Made by a program: the position numbers and the translations under genes
Origin: Actibacterium naphthalenivorans
GTDB taxonomy: Bacteria; Pseudomonadota; Alphaproteobacteria; Rhodobacterales; Rhodobacteraceae
Reading direction: 5' to 3'
NCBI RefSeq assembly: GCF_014196965.1
Contig: NZ_JACIEQ010000001.1
Location: 62,001 to 126,000, forward strand
Length of the DNA stretch: 64,000 bases
The notes under the pieces: generated by a model
The model's input: the letters and a program-made list of their open reading frames with translations, nothing else
Told to the model about the DNA's origin: nothing
Database searches by the model: none
Part shown: positions 19,498-27,744 of the stretch, piece by piece
Position numbering within the stretch: position 1 is the first letter of the stretch
How the letters are laid out: every line of letters starts with the position of its first letter

Positions 19498-19860
19498 TGG
19501 ATCAACCCTGCTGTTGGTTGTCGGCGGCGCACAGCCCGTTGCAGAGCCTGCAGCGCAAGATCCATCTTGAGCCGATCACTTGGGGCCCCGCCGACAACCC
19601 GCCAGGAGAACAGATCGATTATCACCACGAGATGCCGCCAGCCGCGTGTGGCCCGGATGTGTGAGATATCAGAATTGCTTTTTTGAGTTTGATCAGGCTT
19701 CTCGGCCTGGAAATTCTGGTCGATCAAATCGGGTGCAATACGTCATTTCCACCTGGATCGCATCCCGGCGCTCCCCCCGCCTGACGACGGGATACCGACC
19801 CTGCGCCGGATGCTGCTCGCGGAATACCGCTTGGAAGAGGCCGGCTTCTGAAATGCTCCT
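19490..19860 (-). pseudogene. Decayed IS3-family transposase (OrfB) remnant
   Basis: On the minus strand, PDLIDQNFQAEKPDQ leads into DISHIRATRGWRHLVVIIDL and VGGAPSDRLKMDLALQAL, then GLIHYADR. This is the start of an IS3 OrfB integrase core with its first and second aspartates. The reading stops at the end of the ABC permease, and the upstream part is interrupted by stops and frame changes, so less than half the gene remains. No terminal repeats were found. Confidence 0.8.
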
Positions 19861-19924
19861 GACATGTTCTGACGCAGAGGTCTGCTATCCTGATCCAGGC
19901 GGAATCGGCGGAAGGAATGCGTAG

Positions 19925-20779
19925 ATGCATATTATTCTCGGAGGAACAGGGCGGGTCGGATCGGCTGTGGCGCGCGCGTTGCTCGCGCGCGACGAGTCGG
20001 TCACGATCGTCACCCGCAATGCCGATCATGCCGCAGACCTGAAGGCCGCGGGCGCAAAGGTTGCGGTTGTGGACATCCGAGACGTGGACCACTTGCGCGA
20101 GGTGTTTCGCGCCGGCACGCGGGCCTTTCTTCTGAACCCGCCCGCCGATCCCACCGGCGACACCGATGCCGAAGAACGGGCCAATGTCGCGGCCATCGTC
20201 GCGGCGCTGGAGGGGTCCGGTCTGGAAAAACTCGTCGCGGCCTCGACCTATGGCGCGCGGCCCGGCGAACGTTGCGGCGACCTGACGGTGTTGTATGAGT
20301 TCGAGCAAAAGCTGCGCGCGCAACCGATCCCCGTGGCGATCAATCGGGGCGCGTATTATATGAGCAACTGGGCCGGGATGCTCGGGTCCGTGCGTGAAAG
20401 CGGCAGCTTGCCCAGCTTCTTTCCGGCCGATTTGGTGCTGCCCATGGTCGCGCCGGATGATCTTGGGAAAGCTGCTGCGGAAAGACTTCTGGCCCCGGTC
20501 AGCGACATCGGCCTGAAATTCATCGAAGGACCAGAGCGCTATACCCCGAAGGATGTGGCCGATGCGGTCTCTGACGCATTCGGCATGCGGGTGGAGGTCG
20601 CGGTGATCCCGCGTGAGGCATGGGCGGCAACGTTTCTTCAGTTCGGGTTCTCGCAAGAAGCCGCGGCCTCCTACGCCTGCATGACCGCGGCGGTCATCGA
20701 CGGGCAAACCCCGGGGCCGGACGATCCGGAACGTGGGGCCATCACCTTGCGGGAGTACATAAGAGCTTTGATAAAGTAA
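19925..20779 (+). CDS. NmrA-like NAD(P)-binding oxidoreductase
   Basis: A 284-aa atypical short-chain dehydrogenase of the NmrA/HSCARG/QorB type. The nucleotide-binding motif is GGTGRVGSAVARALL at residues 6-20, followed by VTRN. The family pattern AFLLNPPADPTGD sits at about 70-82. It probably binds NADPH and reduces a quinone or azo-like compound, or acts as a redox sensor. The ATG follows GGAAGGAATGCGTAG. It is convergent with the MerR gene 12 bp further on, and isolated upstream by the IS3 remnant. Confidence 0.82.
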   Translation: MHIILGGTGRVGSAVARALLARDESVTIVTRNADHAADLKAAGAKVAVVDIRDVDHLREVFRAGTRAFLLNPPADPTGDTDAEERANVAAIVAALEGSGLEKLVAASTYGARPGERCGDLTVLYEFEQKLRAQPIPVAINRGAYYMSNWAGMLGSVRESGSLPSFFPADLVLPMVAPDDLGKAAAERLLAPVSDIGLKFIEGPERYTPKDVADAVSDAFGMRVEVAVIPREAWAATFLQFGFSQEAAASYACMTAAVIDGQTPGPDDPERGAITLREYIRALIK

Positions 20780-20791
20780 GGGCTGACGGTC

Positions 20792-21217
20792 TTACCCGCC
20801 TGATCGTCTGTCGCCCGCATTCCTCCTTTCAGTCCCGGCATCGCTGACAAGGCGCCTGAACGACGGGCATTCCATATGTGACGGCGCCGGACAGTCCGCA
20901 ACGTGGCGCAGGGTATCACGCAGCGCCATCAGCGCGCGGATGTGCCGATCCAGTTCATCCGCGCGCGCGTGCAGCGCCTCGCGCGGCAGGTCCGGTTCGC
21001 CATTCCGCCCGAACATTCCCGAAATCTCATCAAGCGAAAACCCCGCGGATTTGCCCCAGGCGATCAGTGTCAGTTGCAGCAGCACCTCGGGCGGAAACTG
21101 CCGCCTGAGGCCATGGCGGCCGGCCGACGAGATCAGGCCGATCTCATCGTAATAGCGCAGGGTCGAGGGCGGAACCCCGGTCGTCCTTGACACCTCGCCG
21201 ATATCCAGAAGCTTCAT
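20792..21217 (-). CDS. MerR-family transcriptional regulator
   Basis: A 141-aa regulator with an N-terminal winged helix (LLDIGEVSRTTGVPPSTLRYYDEIGLI, then GLRRQFPPEVLLQLTLI). A dimerisation helix (about 80-110) precedes a short C-terminal sensor region with two cysteines (ADCPAPSHMECPSF). It lacks the four-Cys cluster of SoxR, so a 2Fe-2S cluster is not expected. The ATG at 21217 is chosen because the upstream part of the frame crosses the operator and the divergent promoter. It should activate the MFS gene by untwisting the 19-bp spacer. Confidence 0.9.
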   Translation of the reverse strand: MKLLDIGEVSRTTGVPPSTLRYYDEIGLISSAGRHGLRRQFPPEVLLQLTLIAWGKSAGFSLDEISGMFGRNGEPDLPREALHARADELDRHIRALMALRDTLRHVADCPAPSHMECPSFRRLVSDAGTERRNAGDRRSGG

Positions 21218-21219
21218 GC

Positions 21220-21250
21220 TTGACCTCAAGTCGACTTGAATTCGTAAAGT
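21220..21250 (+). promoter_or_regulatory. MerR-type promoter with SoxR-like operator
   Basis: TTGACC (21220-21225) and TAAAGT (21245-21250) are separated by 19 bp, the overlong spacer typical of MerR-activated promoters. The spacer holds the perfect palindrome TCAAGTCGACTTGA (21226-21239), close in form to the SoxR box. It lies between the divergent MerR and MFS genes. A start point near 21257 makes ATG 21288, rather than GTG 21249, the MFS start. Confidence 0.85.
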
Positions 21251-21287
21251 GGGCGCTCCCGCTGATTCTGACAAGAGAGACACGCGA

Positions 21288-22529
21288 ATGGAACAGGCCG
21301 GTGCCGCAAACCAAGCCAAAGCAAGCCGGGGCGCGCTTCTTTGCCTTTCGCTATCCATGCTGCTCGCCTCTCTGGGGACCAGCATCGCCAATATCGCCCT
21401 CCCGCGGCTCGCGCTGGCGTTCGATGCCCCGTTCCATCAGGTTCAGTGGGTTGTCATCGCCTATCTTGCGGCCCTCACGCTTTGTGCCGTGTTTGCCGGG
21501 CGACTTGGCGACATGTTCGGACGTCAGCGGATGCTTGTTGCGGGGCTCGTGCTGTTTTCGTTGGCATCGTTGCTATGCGCCCTGGCCCCCAGTCTTTGGC
21601 TGCTGGTCGGGGCACGGGCGCTTCAGGGCATCGGGGCAGCCTTCCTGATGACGTTGACCATCGCGCTGGTGCGCGAAACCATCAGCGGCGATCGGGTCGG
21701 ACGGGCCATGGGAATGCTCGGCACCATGTCCGCCGTCGGAACGGCGCTTGGCCCGTCACTTGGCGGTGCTCTCCTGGCAACATTCGATTGGCGCATGGTG
21801 TTCGCTGTTCTTGTGCCGATCGGTCTGCTGGCCACCGGCCTTGCGCGCCGCGCGCTGACACCGGGCGTGGCAGGCGCGAAATCGTCGCCAATCCGCTTCG
21901 CCGCGCTTCGCGATGACCACGTCTGGCCCAGCCTGATCGCAAATCTTCTGGTGGCGAGCGTCATGATGACAACCCTGATCGTCGGGCCGTTCTATCTCGG
22001 CCACGGGCTGGGCCTGCGCGCGGCGATGGTGGGGCTGGTGATGTCGGTCGGGCCGGTCATCTCGATACTCAGCGGCGTGCCCTCCGGTCGATTGGTCGAT
22101 GGATGGGGGCCCCGGCGTGTTCTTCGGGTCGGGCTTGTCGCGATGGCCGTCGGCGCGTTTTCGCTCTCGGCGCTGCCCGCGCTTTTCGGGGTCGGTGGCT
22201 ATATCGCCGCCATTGCCATCCTGACCCCGGGCTATCAACTGTTTCAATCCGCGAACAACACAATGGTCATGGCAGAGGTCCCGCCCGATCAGCGTGGCAC
22301 GATCTCCGGCATGCTCAGCCTGTCCCGCAATCTGGGGCTCATTATCGGCGCTTCGGCGATGGGAGCGGTCTTTTCCTTCGGCGTCGGAACCAGCGTGATC
22401 GAAGAGGCCGCATCCGGCGCAATTGCCGACGGGATGCGGTTGACGTTCATCGTCGCCGGGTTGCTGATGGCGGTCGCGCTGTGGATCACCCGTCGGCAAA
22501 CAGCCCGGGCCGATCACACGATGCAATAA
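21288..22529 (+). CDS. MFS drug-efflux-type transporter (DHA2-like)
   Basis: A 413-aa major facilitator protein with about 12-14 membrane helices. Motifs include the DHA-type AGRLGDMFGRQRMLVAGL between helices 2 and 3 and the antiporter motif C-like GTMSAVGTALGPSLGGALL in helix 5. It probably exports a toxic organic compound in exchange for protons. The ATG at 21288 follows GAGAGACACGCG. Regulation by the divergent MerR protein through the 21220-21250 promoter is strongly suggested. Confidence 0.9.
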   Translation: MEQAGAANQAKASRGALLCLSLSMLLASLGTSIANIALPRLALAFDAPFHQVQWVVIAYLAALTLCAVFAGRLGDMFGRQRMLVAGLVLFSLASLLCALAPSLWLLVGARALQGIGAAFLMTLTIALVRETISGDRVGRAMGMLGTMSAVGTALGPSLGGALLATFDWRMVFAVLVPIGLLATGLARRALTPGVAGAKSSPIRFAALRDDHVWPSLIANLLVASVMMTTLIVGPFYLGHGLGLRAAMVGLVMSVGPVISILSGVPSGRLVDGWGPRRVLRVGLVAMAVGAFSLSALPALFGVGGYIAAIAILTPGYQLFQSANNTMVMAEVPPDQRGTISGMLSLSRNLGLIIGASAMGAVFSFGVGTSVIEEAASGAIADGMRLTFIVAGLLMAVALWITRRQTARADHTMQ

Positions 22530-22683
22530 CCGCGCCCTGCCGATGCTTCGCAGTTCGTTCATGGCCGTGCGGAAAATCGCCGATATCGGCCTATGCCGTT
22601 GCATGAGTCCGATCATCAAAGGCTTGGATAGGGTAAACGCACAAGACCTCGCCCGGACGCGCCCGGACACACCCACCCGTTGG

Positions 22684-23244
22684 CTAGCCGTTGAACTGCA
22701 CGGGAAGGCTGAAGGTGTAGGACGCGTCTCCCAGCCCTTTGGGCGCCGCCGGGAAGCGCCTGGCCGCGCGCACGGCCTGCACCGCCGCCTGGTCCAGCGC
22801 CCGGTTGCCGGAGCTGCGCCCGACCGATACGCCGTGCAACGACCCGTCGCGTCCCACCGTGATCCGCAACACCGCGCTGCCCGACGCACCGCGCGCCGAC
22901 GATGGATAGCGTTTGCGCCGTTCAACGCGCGCGCGAATGGCCGCCCCCCAGCTGGACTTGAGGCTCTGCGCCTTGGCCGGGTTCAGCGTTGCCGCGCTGG
23001 CCGAACGTGCCTCGCCCGCCGTAGCGCCCCCGCCGGACCCGGCGGCCCGCTGTGCCTGGCTGGCCCCCGAGGGTTTGGCCGGCGGCGCCGGCCTGGCCTT
23101 CGGCCGCGGTTTGGGTTCGGCTGCCGGGCGCGGTTCGGACTCTGCCTTCGGCGCGGGTGCCGGTGCGGGCGGCGGCGGCGGCTTCGCCTGGGGCGGGGTG
23201 AGGTCGGGCATCGGTGGCGCGGGCGCCGCGCCCCACCTGTTCAA
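22684..23244 (-). CDS. tonB: TonB-like protein lacking a recognisable membrane anchor
   Basis: A 186-aa protein with a Pro/Lys-rich linker (PPQAKPPPPPAPAPAPKAE and similar, about 15-60) and a C-terminal TonB domain (ARVERRKRYPSSARGASGSAVLRITVGRDGSL, ending FSLPVQFNG). TonB energises outer-membrane siderophore receptors such as the one at 31543-33789. TonB proteins need an N-terminal membrane helix, but none is encoded: upstream lies only the end of iucD. The proposed TTG start (23244) overlaps the iucD stop as TTGA; the next candidate is ATG 23211. An N-terminal deletion is likely; alternatively translational readthrough or frameshifting from iucD. Confidence 0.7.
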   Translation of the reverse strand: MNRWGAAPAPPMPDLTPPQAKPPPPPAPAPAPKAESEPRPAAEPKPRPKARPAPPAKPSGASQAQRAAGSGGGATAGEARSASAATLNPAKAQSLKSSWGAAIRARVERRKRYPSSARGASGSAVLRITVGRDGSLHGVSVGRSSGNRALDQAAVQAVRAARRFPAAPKGLGDASYTFSLPVQFNG

Positions 23245-24590
23245 CCCGCCATGCGCAGCGCCATTTCCGCCGATGCGCCCGGCTGGCCGCCCGCCCAGTC
23301 CACAAGGCTCGGGCCGGCGCTTACGTCGAACTGGGGGCGCCTGACCAGCGTATTGGCGATCACCCCGCTGCGCCAGGCCATCAGGCTGAGCTGCGGATCG
23401 ACGATGCCATGCGAGGCACCGCCGTGGTTCAGCGCAAAGATGTTGTGCCCCTCGGGGCCATCCCATGCCGCCCGGTAGGTTTCATCCAGTTTCAACCGCC
23501 CGGTCGCGTCGATCTCCAGCCGTTCGCGGATCGGGTCCAGACAGGCGGGCACGAACGGCTCGGCGCCAGTGGCAAGGATGACCAGATCGGCCTCGAGCTG
23601 TTCTTCGCGCGCGGCGGCCTCGGCCCATAGCGACAACCGGAACCCCGCCGCTCCGGGCATCATGCGCGTCATCGACCGGCCGGGCAACAGGGCGAAACTG
23701 TCCGGCTGGTCGCCCAGATGGGTGCGGCGGTAAAGCTCGGTGTAAAGCGCCTCGATCGTCGAGGGGGTCAACCCGTCGCTCGCCAGTTTCAGGTCGGCCG
23801 TCTCTGCACGCTGCGCGGCGGCCGGCAGGCTGCGATAGGCCGCCACATAGGCCGGGGTGAACACCTGATCGACAAAGGCGCCCTCTTCCAGCGGGGCGAA
23901 ACGTGGGCGCCGATTGATCCAGCTGACATGGGCAGGCCCGTCGCCAAGCCCGAGAAGGTGCAGCACGATCTCGGCCCCGGTCTGCCCGCCACCGACGACC
24001 GCGACGCGCCGCCCGGCCACGCGCGGCGCGCGCAGCACGAACTCTGACGCATGGAAACAGCGATCGCCCAGATGCGGCGCGGCGCTGGCCGGAACATGCG
24101 GGCGCATGCCCGTGCCCAGCGACAGGTTGCGCGCGGTCACCTGCTCTCCATCGGCGCGGCGCAGGTGAAAACCGCCTTTGCCCAGCGTGACCTCTTCGAT
24201 CTGCGCGCCCATCTCGACCGACGCGATGCGCTCCGCCGCCCAGGCCAGGTATTCAGAGAACTCGGCCCGCGACACCCCGCCGAAACGGCCCGACGCGAAA
24301 TCATAGAACCGCTTCTTCGCCACAAGGAAGTTGGTGAAGGAATGCGGGCTGGTCGGCATCAGCGGCGTGACCAGATCCTTCAGGAACGAGGTCTGCAGAA
24401 CCGATCCCGGCAGCATCAGCCCCGGATGCCACGAAAAGACCGGTTTGCGTTCGAAGAACCGCGCCGAAACGCCAGGCAGGCCGTCGAGCACGGCCGCAAG
24501 GCTCAGGTTGAACGGCCCCACGCCGATCCCCGCCAGGTCCAGCGGCCCGGTGTCGTTTTCCCGGCCCGTGGCCGAATGGTCGATTGTCAT
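23241..24590 (-). CDS. iucD: L-lysine N6-hydroxylase (IucD-like)
   Basis: A 449-aa FAD/NADPH-dependent N-hydroxylase of the lysine/ornithine monooxygenase family. Residues 21-27 are GVGPFNL (FAD), followed by the family signature FSWHPGLMLP and LQTSFLKDLVTPLMPTSPHSF. The NADPH motif is VVGGGQTGAE, and the C-terminal ATGAEP is also present. The close resemblance to E. coli IucD and the neighbouring iucABC favour lysine over ornithine as substrate. It makes N6-hydroxylysine, the first aerobactin precursor. The ATG overlaps the stop of the MFS gene (ATGA). Confidence 0.88.
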   Translation of the reverse strand: MTIDHSATGRENDTGPLDLAGIGVGPFNLSLAAVLDGLPGVSARFFERKPVFSWHPGLMLPGSVLQTSFLKDLVTPLMPTSPHSFTNFLVAKKRFYDFASGRFGGVSRAEFSEYLAWAAERIASVEMGAQIEEVTLGKGGFHLRRADGEQVTARNLSLGTGMRPHVPASAAPHLGDRCFHASEFVLRAPRVAGRRVAVVGGGQTGAEIVLHLLGLGDGPAHVSWINRRPRFAPLEEGAFVDQVFTPAYVAAYRSLPAAAQRAETADLKLASDGLTPSTIEALYTELYRRTHLGDQPDSFALLPGRSMTRMMPGAAGFRLSLWAEAAAREEQLEADLVILATGAEPFVPACLDPIRERLEIDATGRLKLDETYRAAWDGPEGHNIFALNHGGASHGIVDPQLSLMAWRSGVIANTLVRRPQFDVSAGPSLVDWAGGQPGASAEMALRMAG

Positions 24591-25843
24591 TCCGATGTCC
24601 CCTTTTGTTGACACAGTCGATCGCCGCCAATGGCTGGCTGGGGCTGCAAGGCCGTGGCGCGCGCCGGTGTGACGGCACTGAAGGCGACAACTGCGATGGT
24701 CAGTAGAAACGCCGCCCAGAGCGGCAGCGTGGTTGAAATCTCGGCCAGAAACCCGGCCAGGGTGGTGCCCAGCGCCAGACCGGCAAGCTGTGCGCCGGAA
24801 AACATCCCGGCCAAGCGCCCGCGCCCGGCCGGCGCGGTCTGATCGAGCGCAAGCGCGAGGTTGGCGCTCAGCAGCAGCGCGGCGCCGCCCGCCAGCAGCA
24901 CCGCGGCGGCAGTCAGCAGCCAGGGCGCCCCCGGCAGCAGCGCGCATCCCGCGCCCAGCAGGCACAGCACCGCGCCGCCCTGCCGGCCGCGCCGCTCACG
25001 CCCGTGGAACCGCGGGATCAGCAGCAGCTGCATGGCAAGGGCCGCCAGCGACGCCGCCATCAGGCTGAAGCCTGTCATGGCGCTGGCGGCCTCGGCCCCC
25101 AGACCGAACCGGGCCACAAGGGCCGCGCCAAAGGCGATATGCACCATGCCGATCCCGCCCTGCGCCAGAAACGGAACGGCCAGAAACGACAGCCGGGGCA
25201 TACCGCCCGCGCCCGTGGAGCGGCGCATCACGAGGGGCGCGGCTTGCAACCGCCCCGCCGGAACAAGCCACAGCGCCGCGGCGGCATAAAGCGGCAGCAC
25301 GGCCAGCACCGGCGCCGCCGGCCCCAGAAAGACGAGCGGCGCGACCATGCCGCTGCCCAGGATACGGCCGGCACCCGCGATCGCCCCCAGACGGCCCAGC
25401 CCGCCGATCACGTTGCCGCCGCGCCCCTGCACCCCGGTCAGCGCCTGGGCCACGGGCAGGACCGCCGGCGCGCTCAGACCATAGGCCGCGCGCGCCGCCA
25501 GAAGCACCGCGAACAACGCCGCCCCCTGAAGCATCCCGCGCGCGCCCAGCATGATCGCACCGGCCAGAACGGCGGCGCTGACACCGCCACCCAGCACCGC
25601 CCAAAGCAGCACCCGGCCGGTGCGCCCCTCGCCCGCGCGCCATGCCAGGACGGGCATCGAAATCATCGAAACCCCCAGCCCGAGCCCCACGATCAGCCCG
25701 AGCTGCCCCAGCCCCAGCCCCAGTTCCTGCTGCAGCACCGGCACCAGGGCGATCAGCACCGACTGATGAATCGCATTCGCCAGCAGGGCCAGCCGAATGG
25801 CCAGCGCGGCGGATGGGGTTGGGGCAGTTTCGGCAAATGTCAT
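24587..25843 (-). CDS. MFS transporter, probable siderophore exporter
   Basis: A 418-aa Ala/Leu-rich membrane protein with about 12 helices of the major facilitator type; a typical stretch is GLIVGLGLGVSMISMPVLAWRAGEGRTGRVLL. It is co-transcribed with iucD (4-nt overlap), and exporters of this family accompany hydroxamate siderophore genes, so release of the finished siderophore is the likely job. The ATG at 25843 follows GAAGAGGGTGTC; an in-frame ATG at 25858 has no site. It is divergent from iucA across an AT-rich control region. Confidence 0.85.
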   Translation of the reverse strand: MTFAETAPTPSAALAIRLALLANAIHQSVLIALVPVLQQELGLGLGQLGLIVGLGLGVSMISMPVLAWRAGEGRTGRVLLWAVLGGGVSAAVLAGAIMLGARGMLQGAALFAVLLAARAAYGLSAPAVLPVAQALTGVQGRGGNVIGGLGRLGAIAGAGRILGSGMVAPLVFLGPAAPVLAVLPLYAAAALWLVPAGRLQAAPLVMRRSTGAGGMPRLSFLAVPFLAQGGIGMVHIAFGAALVARFGLGAEAASAMTGFSLMAASLAALAMQLLLIPRFHGRERRGRQGGAVLCLLGAGCALLPGAPWLLTAAAVLLAGGAALLLSANLALALDQTAPAGRGRLAGMFSGAQLAGLALGTTLAGFLAEISTTLPLWAAFLLTIAVVAFSAVTPARATALQPQPAIGGDRLCQQKGTSE

Positions 25844-25872
25844 GACACCCTCTTCCATTACCTTACTATTTT

Positions 25873-25892
25873 TATCAAGATAATAGTTGATA
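25873..25892. promoter_or_regulatory. AT-rich dyad in the divergent iuc control region
   Basis: TATCAA-N8-TTGATA is a perfect 20-bp inverted repeat in the 104-bp gap between the MFS/iucD/tonB operon and iucABC. An overlapping TTATC-AA-GATAA (25872-25883) is also symmetric and recalls Fur-type GATAAT units. It is a candidate iron-responsive operator for both operons, but it does not match the TGA-N9-TCA box found before the uptake operon. Confidence 0.5.
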
Positions 25893-25947
25893 TTTTTTAT
25901 GGGTCTTTTTATGGCTTCGGGGAAAGCGGCTGATTGCAGGGAAGAAC

Positions 25948-27744
25948 ATGAACGCGCATGCACGGAAATCCGCCCAGGAAACGCAGGGCTTTCAGCACGA
26001 TACCGCCGATCTGGCGGGGCTGAGCGCCTTTTTGAATGCGCTGATGCGCGAATGGGACGGCTGGTATCACCTGCCGCCCGAGCAGACGGACTCACTGGCC
26101 CTGCCCGGAGCTGCCGTCGCCCTGCCCGTCGTGTCCCCGCGCGGTGAGATCATCGCCGGGCTTCGGCAGGACGGGGCCTTCCGGCGCAGCTTCAGCGGCA
26201 GGCTGATCTGGCGCGGCGACGACGGAGCGCTCGCGCCGCTGTCGGCGCATACGGCCATATCCCTGCTGTGCTTCGATACCGGCGCCAGCCCCGGCCCGGC
26301 GCAAAAACAGCGGCAACTTCTGGCGCGGGTTCTCGACAGCCTGCAAACCATCGCCGCCAGCCCCGAACCGCTGCCGGAACCGGCCACCGAATGGAATTTC
26401 GTCGATGCCGAACAGGCGCTGCGCTCGGGGCACCCGATGCACCCCAACCCGCGCAGTCGCGACGAGATGAGCCCCGAGGACGCGCAGCGTTTCGCCCCCG
26501 AGATGCGCGGCCGTTTCCCGCTGTTCTGGGTTCTGGCAGAGCGCAGTGTCCTGTCGCAGGAAAGCGCGGCCGACCGGAGCGCGGAAGAGATGTGCACCGC
26601 GCTGATTGCCTCGGATGACACGCTTCCCGGCGCGCTGCGCAGGCCGCCCGAAGGCTTCGTCGCCCTGCCCTGGCACCCATGGCAGGCGGCGCGCCTTCTG
26701 GCGCGGCCCGATGTGGCGGGCTGGATCGCGCAGGGCCGCCTGCGCATCATCGGCGAAGCCGGGCGTGACTGGGCCCCCACCGGCTCTATGCGCAGCGTCC
26801 ACGGCTGGCATGCGCCCTATATGCTGAAATTCTCGCTCAGCCTGCGGCTGACGAACTCGCGCCGGGTTCTGGCCCCCAAGGAGGTGGCGCGGGGCGAGCA
26901 GATGTACCGCCTGTTCCAAAGCCCGCTGGGCGCGCAAATCCGGGCCGAAAACCCGGAAATGACCATCCTTCAGGAACCCGCGCATATCGCGCTGCGCGGC
27001 GCCGATGGCGGGCCGCTTGCCGAAAGCATCGCGGTCTTCCGCGAAAACCCGTTTCGCGATCCGGCACAGCCCGGCCCGGTGATGCTGGCCAGCCTGTGCG
27101 AGGAAGGCACGGCCGGGCTATCGCCGCTGGGCGCGGTGATCGAGACCCTTTCGTGCAGCAGCGGGCGTGGCACCGGCGAGATCGCACAGGACTGGTTCGC
27201 GCGGTTTCTGGGCGTGGCGCTTGCCCCCCTGCTCAGGCTGCGCGCGCGCCACGGGCTCTTGATGGGCGCGCATCAGCAGAACATGATGATCGGCCTTTGC
27301 GATGGCTGGCCCGCGCGGCTGGTGGTGCGCGACTGCCAGGGCACCGGGCACCTGACCACGTTCCACGACCATCTGGCGCGTTACGTCCCCGATATCGGGG
27401 CCTTCGCGGAAAACGAGGCAAGCCCGGAACTGGGCGACGGGCTGTTCTGCTACTACGTGATCGTCAACAACATGATGAACGTCGCCAGCACGCTCGCACT
27501 GGACACCGGCGCGACCGAGGCCGGCTTGCACGACGTGCTGCGCCGCTTTCTTCAGGAACAGCGCGCGACCGAGCCGGGCGATACCGGCCTGATCGACATG
27601 CTCCTTACCGCACCCAGCCTGACCAGCAAGGGCAACTACCGAACCAGCCTGAGCGGCGTGAACGAAGCGGCGGGCGATGCCTCGGGCCAGCTTGCCGCCT
27701 TCCTCATGCTGCCCAACCCTCTCAGCCAGGAGACACAGAAATGA
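25948..27744 (+). CDS. iucA: Aerobactin synthetase subunit IucA-like (NIS synthetase)
   Basis: A 598-aa NRPS-independent siderophore synthetase. Motifs include SGHPMHPNPRSRDEMSPEDAQR near 150-170, PWHPWQA, and the ATP-binding TGSMRSVHGW. The C-terminal FhuF-like metal-associated domain has GAHQQNMMIGL and VRDCQGTG. It condenses citrate with N6-acetyl-N6-hydroxylysine. The ATG follows AGGGAAGAAC, and the stop overlaps iucB (ATGA). In-locus order iucA-B-C is as in classical aerobactin operons, with iucD placed divergently. Confidence 0.92.
   Translation: MNAHARKSAQETQGFQHDTADLAGLSAFLNALMREWDGWYHLPPEQTDSLALPGAAVALPVVSPRGEIIAGLRQDGAFRRSFSGRLIWRGDDGALAPLSAHTAISLLCFDTGASPGPAQKQRQLLARVLDSLQTIAASPEPLPEPATEWNFVDAEQALRSGHPMHPNPRSRDEMSPEDAQRFAPEMRGRFPLFWVLAERSVLSQESAADRSAEEMCTALIASDDTLPGALRRPPEGFVALPWHPWQAARLLARPDVAGWIAQGRLRIIGEAGRDWAPTGSMRSVHGWHAPYMLKFSLSLRLTNSRRVLAPKEVARGEQMYRLFQSPLGAQIRAENPEMTILQEPAHIALRGADGGPLAESIAVFRENPFRDPAQPGPVMLASLCEEGTAGLSPLGAVIETLSCSSGRGTGEIAQDWFARFLGVALAPLLRLRARHGLLMGAHQQNMMIGLCDGWPARLVVRDCQGTGHLTTFHDHLARYVPDIGAFAENEASPELGDGLFCYYVIVNNMMNVASTLALDTGATEAGLHDVLRRFLQEQRATEPGDTGLIDMLLTAPSLTSKGNYRTSLSGVNEAAGDASGQLAAFLMLPNPLSQETQK

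Noticed and set aside
21249-21287. GTG start for the MFS exporter
   Set aside because: It lies within the -10 region of the MerR-type promoter; ATG 21288 has a ribosome site and follows the expected transcription start.
23241-24590. Ornithine hydroxylase (PvdA/RhbE-type siderophore) assignment
   Set aside because: Companion iucABC genes and the absence of the rhizobactin precursor genes favour lysine hydroxylation, although substrate choice cannot be proved from sequence.
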